NCBI GenBank assembly: GCA_964502215.1
Contig: CAZCUN010000056.1
Span: 1 to 20,805 of the forward strand
Length of the DNA stretch: 20,805 nucleotides
Direction: 5' to 3'
Origin: JAALLB01 sp964502215
Lineage (GTDB): Bacteria; Pseudomonadota; Alphaproteobacteria; Rhizobiales; Rhizobiaceae
Part shown: piece after piece, positions 1-7,826 of the stretch
How positions within the stretch are numbered: the stretch's first letter is position 1
Layout of the letters: every line of letters begins with the position of its first letter
Position numbers and translations under genes: made by a program
The notes under the pieces: generated by a model
Database searches by the model: none
Told to the model about the DNA's origin: nothing
What the model saw: the letters and a program-made list of their open reading frames with translations, nothing else

Positions 1-32
1 CTCATACCCATATTGATAACCCATTTTTGAGT

Positions 33-51
33 TATCTGGGACAGCCCCAAA
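33..51 (+). repeat. 19-base motif, copy 1 (insertion-sequence-end-like)
   Basis: The sequence TATCTGGGACAGCCCCAAA occurs here, again at 12972-12990 in the same orientation, and inverted at 20753-20771. The identity with the right-edge copy extends inward to AGTTATCTGGG. Only about 32 bases precede it in the window. Read on the minus strand, TTTGGGGCTGTCCCAGATAACT would be the start of an element that runs out of the window to the left, with an ATG about 17 bases past the shared end. This suits a terminal inverted repeat of an insertion sequence inserted about 60 bases downstream of tRNA-His. The IS family is not recognised. Confidence 0.5.
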
Positions 52-112
52 ATAAATTATACAAAGTGTGATTAGAAGGCAAATATAGCTTAAACAGTAA
101 ATACTTCCTGAA

Positions 113-189
113 TGGTACGGTTGGGAGGAATCGAACCACCGGCCTCTTGCGCCACAAGCAAGCGCTCTAACCAACTGAGCTACAACCGC
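113..189 (-). tRNA. tRNA-His (anticodon GTG)
   Basis: The minus strand folds as a full 77-nt tRNA including an encoded CCA: acceptor GCGGTTG paired with CAACCGT (one G-U at 1-72), D arm GCTC/GAGC, anticodon stem CTTGC/GCAAG around the loop TTGTGGC (anticodon GTG), variable loop AGGCC, T loop TTCGATT, then discriminator A73 and CCA. The genomic base before position 1 is T, so no G-1 is encoded, and A73 replaces C73. Loss of G-1 with A73 is the known alphaproteobacterial form of tRNA-His. One oddity is that the T stem GGTGG/CCTCC has a central U-U mismatch (51-63). Confidence 0.96.
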
Positions 190-352
190 ACATCTTCATT
201 CAGAAGCACATTTGAAATACGAGCATCTTGTCTGATTTGCAAGAGAAACTTCACGCATTTTAATAATTTTCCAAATAAACACCATTAACCCTGTATTCAA
301 GCATTTAACTAAAACACCGATTATTTATAGACCCGAAACCAGTTCCCCTGTA

Positions 353-367
353 TTAACAGTTCATTAA
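353..367. promoter_or_regulatory. CtrA-type box upstream of pdhS
   Basis: A perfect TTAA-N7-TTAA (spacer CAGTTCA) lies 86 bases before the pdhS start codon. This is the full consensus of the alphaproteobacterial cell-cycle regulator CtrA. With eight fixed A/T bases, about one such match is expected by chance in a 20-kb AT-rich window, so position carries the argument: it stands in the promoter region of a kinase that itself acts in the DivK-CtrA pathway. The remaining intergenic sequence (190-453) shows no gene and no clear sigma-70 pair. Confidence 0.5.
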
Positions 368-453
368 TAATAAATTTAGGGGCAGAATGGCGAGGACCTG
401 CTCATTTTAAAACATGTTTGTTGGTGGCAAACACAAGTATTGAGTAAACGCGT

Positions 454-3400
454 ATGCAAGGGCAAAATCAATCTTATCTAGATCTTTCGGTGATCAAAGA
501 GTTACGCAAACACGTACTCTCGCAAGATGCTGTTGTTTTGTTCAACCAAGACATCAACAAAATCATATGGGCAAATGCAAGTGGCGCTCAACTGTTTGGT
601 GGACGTGGTGTTGTTGACCTCCTATCCGCTAGTATTTCAGATAGCCAATCAATCGTTAGACAGCTTAAAGAGTCAATCCATCAGATTGAAGGTAATAAAT
701 CTATCATTCGCGGCTTTAGAATAAATCAGGGGTTACGCTCGCTGCTTATTCAATTTGAAATTAAGCGTATTAAAATTTTAGACGGCCAATTTGGATATAA
801 AATCACTAACTTTTCTAGTAAAAGTGAGATCACATCCGAAAACGTGCTGGCAGAAAACGCTGTAGAGACACTTAATAGTTTTGCAGATGCAGCCGCTATT
901 TTAGATGATTTTGGCACACCTTTATCTGCGTCATCAAACTTTATTGAATTTGGCCCTTCAAAAGACACCCTTTCATCTCTTGTGTCTGAACTAAAGAACG
1001 AAGCCGATCGCCTTATAAAACGTCCGGAAAAAAACTTGGATGGTCAACAAATAGCAATTGGTCTTGCACGTATTTCTAATACGCCTGGTAGAAACTTGAT
1101 TGTTATTGCAAAAACGCAAGAAGAAGAAATTAACACTACAAGCGAGTTACAAACAAACAACACAAATCCTTCACTGGATGACAACATAGACGCAACTGAA
1201 GCCACTCCAATTAGTGAAAATTCAAACCCAATCGCTATGGATAACTCTGCTGAAGCGGTTATGGCTGATATCGCACATGAATTAAACGTAGCAAAAAACA
1301 CTCAACAGACAGCGGACGTTACGCAAGAACAAGAACTTGAAGCTCCGTCTGAATTAGTGGATCCTAAAACGGTAAAACCATTTAATTATGACGTTGCAAA
1401 AAATGACGGCACTGTGCGCTTTGCGTGGGTAATTGATGAAAACCGCGTTTTTAAATCGACTTCCCCCGAACTTGCTGAAACTGTTGGTCCAAATGCAGCA
1501 GCTGTTATTGATCGTGAATGGCGTGATGTTGCAAATGTATTTGGCTTTGATACCAGCAGAGAAATTGAAAAACTTTTAAACAAACATGATACTTGGTCAG
1601 GGAAAACAGTACTATGGCCTGTTGAAGGTACTGACATGGTTCTTCCAATTGATTTAGCTGCCCTACCCTCCTTTAATTCTAATCGTGAATTTGAAGGTTT
1701 TAGAGGATTTGGCATCATACGAACTGCAGACGCATTGGTAGATCCTGATGAAGTGGGGTTAGCACTTTCTCCAACTGTTAAGACTGAAATAGAAGAAGAT
1801 ATTAAACCACAAACCTCTAATGAAAATGCACAGGATCAAGAAACTAACATAGTAAGATTAGTACCTCGCAGCTCAAGCGCCGAACAACCATCTCTAAGCG
1901 AACAAGAAAATAATGCGTTTAAGAAAATTGGTGACACACTTCGCGAGCAGAACAATACAAAACTCTCTCCAATTGAAAATCAAGAGCAAATAGAACGCGC
2001 TTTCAAGTCGAGTGCAGAACCAGAAATTAAAATAACTCTTGAACTCGAGGATATTCCTGAAATGGATATTGTTCTTGAACTCGAGACTGAAGTTGATGAT
2101 GATTCATCTAGCTTCAATCACCCCCAAGAGAACGACAGTGATATTGATGAAGTCCTTAAAAACACCAATTCAGATGGCCTTGATGTATCAATCATGGAAA
2201 AACTTCCTGTACCAATTGTAATTTACAACAGTGAAGAAATATTATTTGGCAATCAAAGTCTTTTTGAAGCGACTGGTTATGAAAACAACAAAGAACTGGA
2301 AGAAATTGGTGGCATAGAAGCCATTCTCGCACCGATTGTTAGTGATGGTGAGGACACTGCTCCTAAGTATCATCTAACAACAAAACTAGGCACGAAAACA
2401 CGCGTTAATCCTATTCTGAACAGTGTGTCATGGGCTGGTGAAAAAGCACTCTTAATTTCTTTCTCAACGGCTCAAGAAGTACATAAGCAAGAACCTCCTG
2501 CAATTGAAATTTCAAATGTAAGCGAAATCCAAAACATATTAGACATTACCAGTGATGGTATTCTTGTTATTGATCATGAGGGTATTATCATTTCAATTAA
2601 TGCTTCAGCAGAAGCACTTTTCAATGTCAGTTTTGACCAAGCCGCCGGCAATAATATAACAACTCTTTTTGCCACAGAGAGCAGAAACACGATCCGTCAA
2701 TACATTGAAAGCCACTCAACTCCTAGCCTTGATACTATGTTTGGTGATGGCAAAGAAGTCATTGCTTCAGAAGCTAATGGCGGAATGATCCCCGTCTTTA
2801 TTACAGTTTCTAAAATGCAATCTTCTGGCAAGCTTTGCGCAGTCATTCGCGATATGACAAGTTGGAAAAGAGCAGAAGAAGAACTCATCCAATCTCGGCA
2901 TGAAGCGGAGACTATGAGCACTCAAAAATCAGATTTTTTAGCACATATTAGCCACGAAATAAGAACGCCGCTAAACTCAATTATTGGATTTTCTGACATT
3001 ATGATTGAGGAACGTTTTGGCCCAGTCAAAAACGAACGGTACCGCGAATATCTGCGCGACATTAATCGCTCAGGCACACATGTACTTGACCTAATCAACG
3101 ACCTTCTTGATCTTTCAAAAATTGAGTCTGGCAAACTTGAATTAGAATTTGAGGCTGTAGACTTAAATGAATTAGTTGCTGAATCAGTAGCCATCTTGCA
3201 ACCACAAGCAAATACTAATCGTATTATTATTCGTACATCATTGTCACGCTCAGTGCCAAAAGTTGTAGCGGATATAAGAAGTATACGCCAAATTATATTA
3301 AACCTAGTATCCAATGCGATTAAATTTTCACCAACCAATTCACAAGTCATTGTTTCAACCGTCTATGAAAGTAATGGTGAAGTGGCTCTTCGTATTCGTG

Positions 3401-3624
3401 ACACAGGCAATGGTATGAGTGAAGCAGAAATAGAAGAAGCTTTAAAACCCTTCCATCAAATACATACAACTGGGCAAAACCGCAATGAAGGCTCTGGTTT
3501 AGGCTTGCCACTGACAAAGGCTTTGGTTGAAGCGAACAGAGCGCTATTCGATCTTGAAAGCGATCCTGGGCAAGGTACAATCGCCCATGTGCAGTTCCCA
3601 ACGCAACGTGTCTTAGCAGATTAA
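454..3624 (+). CDS. pdhS: PdhS/CbrA-family cell-cycle sensor histidine kinase
   Basis: This 1056-aa protein shows no membrane segment, so it is probably a cytosolic kinase. The N-terminus (about 15-60) and residues about 575-680 look PAS-like; about 325-430 holds a sensor segment (WVIDENRVFKST onwards); a clear PAS domain covers about 690-815. A long acidic, low-complexity linker lies at about 525-575. The kinase core has the H-box HEIRTPLN with phospho-acceptor His834, followed by IGFSDIMIEERFGPV and a DLLDLSKIE stretch typical of the PleC/DivJ-homologous PdhS family. The ATPase has the N-box NLVSNAIKF (about 950), DTGNGM (983-988) and GSGLGLPLTK (1013-1022). Brucella PdhS is of similar length and layout. 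PdhS-family kinases control DivK phosphorylation and so CtrA, the old pole and division. The start has only a weak GAG ribosome site. Whether it is the pdhS or the cbrA orthologue is not settled. Confidence 0.88.
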   Translation: MQGQNQSYLDLSVIKELRKHVLSQDAVVLFNQDINKIIWANASGAQLFGGRGVVDLLSASISDSQSIVRQLKESIHQIEGNKSIIRGFRINQGLRSLLIQFEIKRIKILDGQFGYKITNFSSKSEITSENVLAENAVETLNSFADAAAILDDFGTPLSASSNFIEFGPSKDTLSSLVSELKNEADRLIKRPEKNLDGQQIAIGLARISNTPGRNLIVIAKTQEEEINTTSELQTNNTNPSLDDNIDATEATPISENSNPIAMDNSAEAVMADIAHELNVAKNTQQTADVTQEQELEAPSELVDPKTVKPFNYDVAKNDGTVRFAWVIDENRVFKSTSPELAETVGPNAAAVIDREWRDVANVFGFDTSREIEKLLNKHDTWSGKTVLWPVEGTDMVLPIDLAALPSFNSNREFEGFRGFGIIRTADALVDPDEVGLALSPTVKTEIEEDIKPQTSNENAQDQETNIVRLVPRSSSAEQPSLSEQENNAFKKIGDTLREQNNTKLSPIENQEQIERAFKSSAEPEIKITLELEDIPEMDIVLELETEVDDDSSSFNHPQENDSDIDEVLKNTNSDGLDVSIMEKLPVPIVIYNSEEILFGNQSLFEATGYENNKELEEIGGIEAILAPIVSDGEDTAPKYHLTTKLGTKTRVNPILNSVSWAGEKALLISFSTAQEVHKQEPPAIEISNVSEIQNILDITSDGILVIDHEGIIISINASAEALFNVSFDQAAGNNITTLFATESRNTIRQYIESHSTPSLDTMFGDGKEVIASEANGGMIPVFITVSKMQSSGKLCAVIRDMTSWKRAEEELIQSRHEAETMSTQKSDFLAHISHEIRTPLNSIIGFSDIMIEERFGPVKNERYREYLRDINRSGTHVLDLINDLLDLSKIESGKLELEFEAVDLNELVAESVAILQPQANTNRIIIRTSLSRSVPKVVADIRSIRQIILNLVSNAIKFSPTNSQVIVSTVYESNGEVALRIRDTGNGMSEAEIEEALKPFHQIHTTGQNRNEGSGLGLPLTKALVEANRALFDLESDPGQGTIAHVQFPTQRVLAD

Positions 3625-3650
3625 AATAGCGTAAAACTCAAATTCCAAAC

Positions 3651-3682
3651 AAAAAAAAGCCCCGATCAAGGAGATCGAGGCT
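3651..3682 (-). terminator. Intrinsic terminator on the minus strand
   Basis: Read on the minus strand, AGCC-CGATC pairs with GATCG-GGCT (one A/C mismatch, loop of five) and is followed directly by a run of seven to eight T. The plus-strand side has no T run, so it does not serve pdhS. It ends either the acetoacetyl-CoA synthetase transcript or the candidate sRNA that starts in between. Confidence 0.85.
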
Positions 3683-3754
3683 ATAGAGTTTAAAGTGTGA
3701 GAGCACTTGCACGTTTAAATCTGGGTAAAGAGGGGAAGTAAATCCGTTAGCTCT
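3651..3754 (-). ncRNA. Candidate trans-acting small RNA, CtrA-box promoter
   Basis: On the minus strand, the gap between the acetoacetyl-CoA synthetase stop and the pdhS stop holds a self-contained transcription unit of about 100 nt: a -35/-10 pair (TTGTTA, 17 bases, TGTAAT), an expected start near 3754, a C/U-rich unpaired stretch (TTTACTTCCCCTCTTTACCC) that could pair with ribosome-binding sites, a small hairpin AAGTG/CACTT, and a strong intrinsic terminator. No reading frame fits. This layout resembles Hfq-type sRNAs of alphaproteobacteria. The simpler alternative is that the hairpin only terminates the upstream gene, about 195 bases after its stop. No known sRNA family was recognised. Confidence 0.38.
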
Positions 3755-3760
3755 TTGTTA

Positions 3761-3797
3761 ATTACATATTGACCTGCAAAAATTAACAAAACCTTAA
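3761..3797 (-). promoter_or_regulatory. Promoter with overlapping CtrA-type box
   Basis: On the minus strand TTGTTA (3789-3784) and TGTAAT (3766-3761) stand 17 bases apart. A perfect TTAA-N7-TTAA (spacer CAAAACC on the plus strand) covers 3783-3797 and so overlaps the -35 element, the place where CtrA usually binds at genes it activates. No protein-coding gene lies downstream in this direction, which is why the unit is read as a small-RNA promoter. Confidence 0.4.
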
Positions 3798-3875
3798 TTT
3801 AACCTTTTATAAGTAGTTTCTACGAATTGAATGATATTCAAGGTTAATTTCTCGGTTACCATTTGTTAACTTTAA

Positions 3876-5834
3876 TTATGACGATTTAAGCGCTGCTATA
3901 TCAATATAAAGATCAAGAGCCTCAGGATTTGCAAGTGCTTCACGGTTCTTTACCTTACGCCCATGGACAATATCTCTAACCGCTAATTCTGTTATTTTAC
4001 CGGACTTTGTTCTGGGTATATCAGCAACTTGAATTATCTTTGCAGGCACATGTCGTGGCGAAGAACCATTTCTAATGCGTACTCTAATTTCATTTTCTAA
4101 TGCTTCGTCGAGTTTCAACCCTTCGCGTAATCTGACAAAAAGAACAACACGCACGTCCCCTTCCCATTCTTGCCCAATACAAAGCCCTTCTTCAACAACA
4201 TCCACCTGTTCTACTTGGTTATAAATCTCTGCCGTGCCGATACGAACGCCGCCAGGGTTTAAGGTAGCATCTGATCGGCCATGAATAATCATACCGCCTG
4301 TTGATGTCCATTCAGCAAAATCACCATGACACCAAACATCATCAAATTGCGCAAAATATGCGTTTTGATAACGTGTTCCATCATCATCTCCCCAAAAACC
4401 AACGGGCATGGAGGGAAATGCATGAGCGCAAACCAGCTCGCCTTTTTCACCTTTTACAAAGTTTTGATCATCATCCCAAACTTGCACATCCATACCCAAT
4501 GCTGGCCCTTGAATTTCGCCTTTATAAACAGGCTTCCAAGGCACACCCATAACAAAGCACCCCATAATATCTGTTCCGCCAGACATCGAGGACAAATGCA
4601 CATCAGCTTTGATACCTGAATAAACAAAGTCAAAATTTTCAGGCGCTAGCGGTGAGCCAGTAGATCCAACCATGCGAACACTTGATAAGTCATGTGTCTC
4701 TATCGGTTTAAGACCTGAATTGCGGACTGCATCAATATATTTAGCAGAAATCCCAAACAGTGTGAATTTTTCTTGCTCAGCATAATCAAAGATTGATTTT
4801 TCATCTGGTGCAAATGGGGAGCCATCGTAAAGCATCAACGTGACACCAGTAGAAAGCGCTGTAACAAGCCAATTCCACATCATCCAACCGCAGGTGGTAA
4901 AATAAAAGACACGATCCCCTTCCTTCATACCAACATGCAGTTGATGCTCTTTAATCAAAGTCATCAAAGATCCACCATGTGAATGAACGATACATTTAGG
5001 AACACCTGTTGTCCCAGATGAAAACATAATGAAAAGCGGATGACTAAAACTTAAGCGTGTAAATTCAACAGCAGAAGCCTGATAGTTTTTTAAGTAATCT
5101 TCTATTGTAGAACACTTCTCAAAACTGGATACTATTGCATCAGCCTCACCTAACAAAGGCACAATGATTGTCCGATCACACTTCAACTCAGGTATTATTT
5201 CCTTAAGTTTTTCAGCCACATTAATTTTCTTGCCGCCATACCAATACCCATCACAAGTAACAAATATCTTAGGACTAATTTGTCCAAATCGATCTAAAAC
5301 ACCCTTAACTCCGAAGTCTGGCGAACATGATGACCAAATAGCTCCTATAGAAACAGCAGCCAGCATCGCAGCAATCGTTTCTGGCATATTAGGCATCATA
5401 GCTGCAACACGGTCACCTTTGACCAAACCATCAGCAATAAAAGCTTGTTGAAAGCGCGAAACCATTGCATGTAATTCATTACGTGTTAGACGCGTTTCAA
5501 CTTTATCTTCTGAACGAAAAACAATCGCCTCTTCATCACCCGAAAACTTGAGTAGGTTTTCAGCATAATTAATTTCTGCATCTGGAAAATAATTAGCACC
5601 AGGCATTTTATGTTCATCAACAACAATGCGGCTGCCTTTTTTGCCAACAACACCTGCAAAATCCCACAGTTTATCCCAAAACTTTCCACCAGCTTCACAA
5701 GACCAGGCATGAAGAGACGCATAGTCATCTAATTTAAGCATCTCACTATTTTCTACATAGCGTGCAAATTCGCTCATTCTTGAAGCTTCAATTCTTTGAG
5801 GGGAAGGTGTCCAAATCGGGTTTGATTCTGTCAT
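3876..5834 (-). CDS. aacS: Acetoacetyl-CoA synthetase (acetoacetate-CoA ligase)
   Basis: This enzyme activates acetoacetate with ATP and CoA to acetoacetyl-CoA, feeding ketone bodies and the polyhydroxybutyrate cycle into central metabolism. The 652-aa length and the N-terminal WTPSPQRIEASR match the family. Adenylate-forming motifs are in order: SSGTTGVPK (272-280), SGGTDIMG (418-425), WCHGDF (501-506), GRSDATLNPGGVR (519-531) and PRTKSGK with Lys613, the usual acetylation site. The start chosen is the ATG at 5834, because AGAGAGA stands just before it and the family begins there; an in-frame ATG at 5888 would add 18 unlikely residues and overlap the promoter. A dyad encloses the -10 box of this gene (separate entry). 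It is monocistronic, divergent from the AsmA-family gene. Confidence 0.93.
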   Translation of the reverse strand: MTESNPIWTPSPQRIEASRMSEFARYVENSEMLKLDDYASLHAWSCEAGGKFWDKLWDFAGVVGKKGSRIVVDEHKMPGANYFPDAEINYAENLLKFSGDEEAIVFRSEDKVETRLTRNELHAMVSRFQQAFIADGLVKGDRVAAMMPNMPETIAAMLAAVSIGAIWSSCSPDFGVKGVLDRFGQISPKIFVTCDGYWYGGKKINVAEKLKEIIPELKCDRTIIVPLLGEADAIVSSFEKCSTIEDYLKNYQASAVEFTRLSFSHPLFIMFSSGTTGVPKCIVHSHGGSLMTLIKEHQLHVGMKEGDRVFYFTTCGWMMWNWLVTALSTGVTLMLYDGSPFAPDEKSIFDYAEQEKFTLFGISAKYIDAVRNSGLKPIETHDLSSVRMVGSTGSPLAPENFDFVYSGIKADVHLSSMSGGTDIMGCFVMGVPWKPVYKGEIQGPALGMDVQVWDDDQNFVKGEKGELVCAHAFPSMPVGFWGDDDGTRYQNAYFAQFDDVWCHGDFAEWTSTGGMIIHGRSDATLNPGGVRIGTAEIYNQVEQVDVVEEGLCIGQEWEGDVRVVLFVRLREGLKLDEALENEIRVRIRNGSSPRHVPAKIIQVADIPRTKSGKITELAVRDIVHGRKVKNREALANPEALDLYIDIAALKSS

Positions 5835-5862
5835 TTTCTCTCTACAATAAAATAGTGTTTTT

Positions 5863-5903
5863 ACCTTGCTGGATATTATATTTAGCAAGGTTGTTGGTAA
5901 ACC
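5863..5903 (-). promoter_or_regulatory. Acetoacetyl-CoA synthetase promoter with operator-like dyad
   Basis: A perfect TATAAT (minus strand, 5880-5875) lies in the 13-base spacer of a perfect 8-base inverted repeat, ACCTTGCT (5863-5870) and AGCAAGGT (5884-5891). The half-site centres are 21 bases apart, two helical turns. A weak -35 (GTTTAC or TTTACC) lies 15-16 bases further up, at 5896-5902. A dimeric repressor bound here would block the polymerase. The protein that binds is unknown; the ScfR-type regulator two genes away is a candidate by function only. Confidence 0.6.
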
Positions 5904-5921
5904 ATACTTGATGGTTACAAC
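5893..5921. promoter_or_regulatory. Second imperfect dyad, divergent promoter region
   Basis: GTTGGTAAACCAT and ATGGTTACAAC form an inverted repeat with two single-base bulges around the centre ACTTG. It overlaps the likely -35 region of the acetoacetyl-CoA synthetase gene and lies about 90 bases before the AsmA-family start, so it could serve either gene. Its imperfection makes chance plausible. Confidence 0.3.
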
Positions 5922-6012
5922 AACTAATTTCTGATATAAAACATAGCATATGCACTAATATATGAACTGCAAATAAGCATTCTGGGGTAAAACAAGTGCG
6001 TGAGGGTAAACT

Positions 6013-7806
6013 ATGAAACACATAATCAAAGGCACATTTTTTGTGCTGATTATATTCTCAGCCATTGTAATAGCTGCACCCTTCCTTGTTTCTACCGAAA
6101 CAGTTCGTCGTGGAATCATATCTAAAATTGAACAATTAACTGGCCATAAAGTCACATTTCAAGGCGATCCCTCTCTATCATTCAGCCCGTTTTTAGGATT
6201 TGAAATCTCAGATTTAGAATTAATTGATCCAAACCTTCCAGCAGAAGCAAAAGCACTTTTGAAGGTTGAAAAAGTAAAAGCACAATTAGACCTCTTCCCC
6301 ACCCTTTTAGGTAAAGTTGAAATTACACAATATCAATTCCTTCGACCTAGCCTATTTTTAAAAACCAACGGTGACGGTACAAAGAATTGGAGTTTCGAAA
6401 AAGGCAGCTTGAAAGAAACAATCGCAATAGCAATTGAAAATCGTACAAACCAAAAAGAAGCAGCTTTTCCTGAAATAAAGATAGGCACCCTGGAAATAAA
6501 AGATGGCATTGTTATTTACGAGGATGAAGTTTCAGGTAAAAGCGATACAATAACAAGCTTAAATGGCAAGGTAAGTTGGCCAGACAACCACAGTGATGCC
6601 GACATTGTGGGCAACGGTATTTGGCGTGGCGAAGGCATTACTACGAGCGCTACAATTCAAAATCCTATCGAAATTATATCCAGCGGCGAAAGCAACCTAT
6701 TTGTCGAGTTGAATTCGCAACCAGTTACTTTCACTTTTGATGGTTCGGCTAACATGCTGGCGAACTTATTTGTTAAGGGTAATTTTGAAGCAAACACCCC
6801 TTCTATAAACCGTTTAGCAGAAGTGATTGAACTTGACGTTGGTGATTTAAACAGCACTGAAGAATGGAACGTACAAGGAGTACTTGAAGCAACGGCTCTC
6901 AACACAAACCTTTCAGAAGCTACAATTTCAATTGGTGAGAACACTGCAACAGGCGTTATTCGTTTTTCAACCGATGAGGCTGATCAATCCAAGCTAGATG
7001 GTACACTGGCGTTTGAAAATATTGATCTCGTAAATTACTTCAAAACACTCGGCTTAGCTGGAAGCCAAATAAATACACCTCAAATTTCCGATAACTTTAA
7101 TGTTGATCTCAGAATATCTTCTCAGACAATCAACATTGGTGAAATTAATATGGAAAAGGTAGCCGCAGCAATCATCATAGACAATGAAGGCTGGACCTTT
7201 GATATTGGTGATGCAACAGCCTTTAATGGCAAACTTGTTGCAAAACTGGGTAAGCGTTTAGCAGATAAAAAAGAACAGGCCTTTCTCGATGTTTCTGCAA
7301 CAAATATGGATAGCGAAAGTATTTCTAATTTACTTGGGGAAAAGTTAATTGATATTTCAGGAAAAACGACCTTCACTGCAAGCGTTAGAACCAATCAACT
7401 TGAAGATGGGCTTGTAAACTCGGGTTTAAATGGTTCAATTTCAGGAAAGTTTTTAGAGGGCGAAGTTAAAGGTATAAATCTGATAGAACTCTTCCCTCCA
7501 GAAGAACCCGATACGCCTGCAAACATTATCGGCTTTGATGAAAATACAAGCACACCATATGATACTATTGAATTTAAGCTTTTTTCAAATAATAGCGTTG
7601 CTTCACTTTCTCAGACATCGCTTGAAACAGGCAATTTAAAAATGCAATTAATTGGTGAAATCAACATCTTCAAAGGCACTATGGATTTACAATTACAGCA
7701 GGTTACAAAAGAAGGCCCAAAAGAAAAGCGCTACCTTATTCAAGGAAACACTGCTAACCCGTTAGTCTCTTTAAAAAGTAAACCACCCCAAGCTAATCAA
7801 AACTAA
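6013..7806 (+). CDS. AsmA-family protein
   Basis: This 597-aa protein starts with a single hydrophobic segment (about 5-27, after MKHIIKG) and continues as a large periplasmic region, the layout of AsmA/TamB-type proteins that bridge the envelope and are linked to phospholipid transport and outer-membrane homeostasis. Family signs are the N-terminal stretch VRRGIISKIEQLTGHKV followed by FSPFLGFEISDLELIDP, and repeated beta-rich segments with a C-terminal AsmA-type end (GTMDLQLQQV). GAGGG seven bases before the ATG supports the start. It is convergent with the ScfR-type gene, with only 20 bases between the stops and no clear terminator there. The family call is firm; the exact substrate is unknown. 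Confidence 0.82.
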   Translation: MKHIIKGTFFVLIIFSAIVIAAPFLVSTETVRRGIISKIEQLTGHKVTFQGDPSLSFSPFLGFEISDLELIDPNLPAEAKALLKVEKVKAQLDLFPTLLGKVEITQYQFLRPSLFLKTNGDGTKNWSFEKGSLKETIAIAIENRTNQKEAAFPEIKIGTLEIKDGIVIYEDEVSGKSDTITSLNGKVSWPDNHSDADIVGNGIWRGEGITTSATIQNPIEIISSGESNLFVELNSQPVTFTFDGSANMLANLFVKGNFEANTPSINRLAEVIELDVGDLNSTEEWNVQGVLEATALNTNLSEATISIGENTATGVIRFSTDEADQSKLDGTLAFENIDLVNYFKTLGLAGSQINTPQISDNFNVDLRISSQTINIGEINMEKVAAAIIIDNEGWTFDIGDATAFNGKLVAKLGKRLADKKEQAFLDVSATNMDSESISNLLGEKLIDISGKTTFTASVRTNQLEDGLVNSGLNGSISGKFLEGEVKGINLIELFPPEEPDTPANIIGFDENTSTPYDTIEFKLFSNNSVASLSQTSLETGNLKMQLIGEINIFKGTMDLQLQQVTKEGPKEKRYLIQGNTANPLVSLKSKPPQANQN

Positions 7807-7826
7807 AGATTTTATAAGCTAAGTTT

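Noticed and set aside
2039..2085. Repeat of TTGAACTCGAGG-like sequence within pdhS
   Set aside because: Two short copies in an acidic Glu/Leu-rich linker; explained by amino-acid composition.
4301..4619. Plus-strand frames inside the acetoacetyl-CoA synthetase and similar frames inside other genes
   Set aside because: They lie antisense or out of frame in well-supported genes and lack ribosome sites or family signs.
5835..5888. Earlier ATG (5888) as start of the acetoacetyl-CoA synthetase
   Set aside because: It would run through the operator and -10 box, add residues foreign to the family and has no ribosome site.
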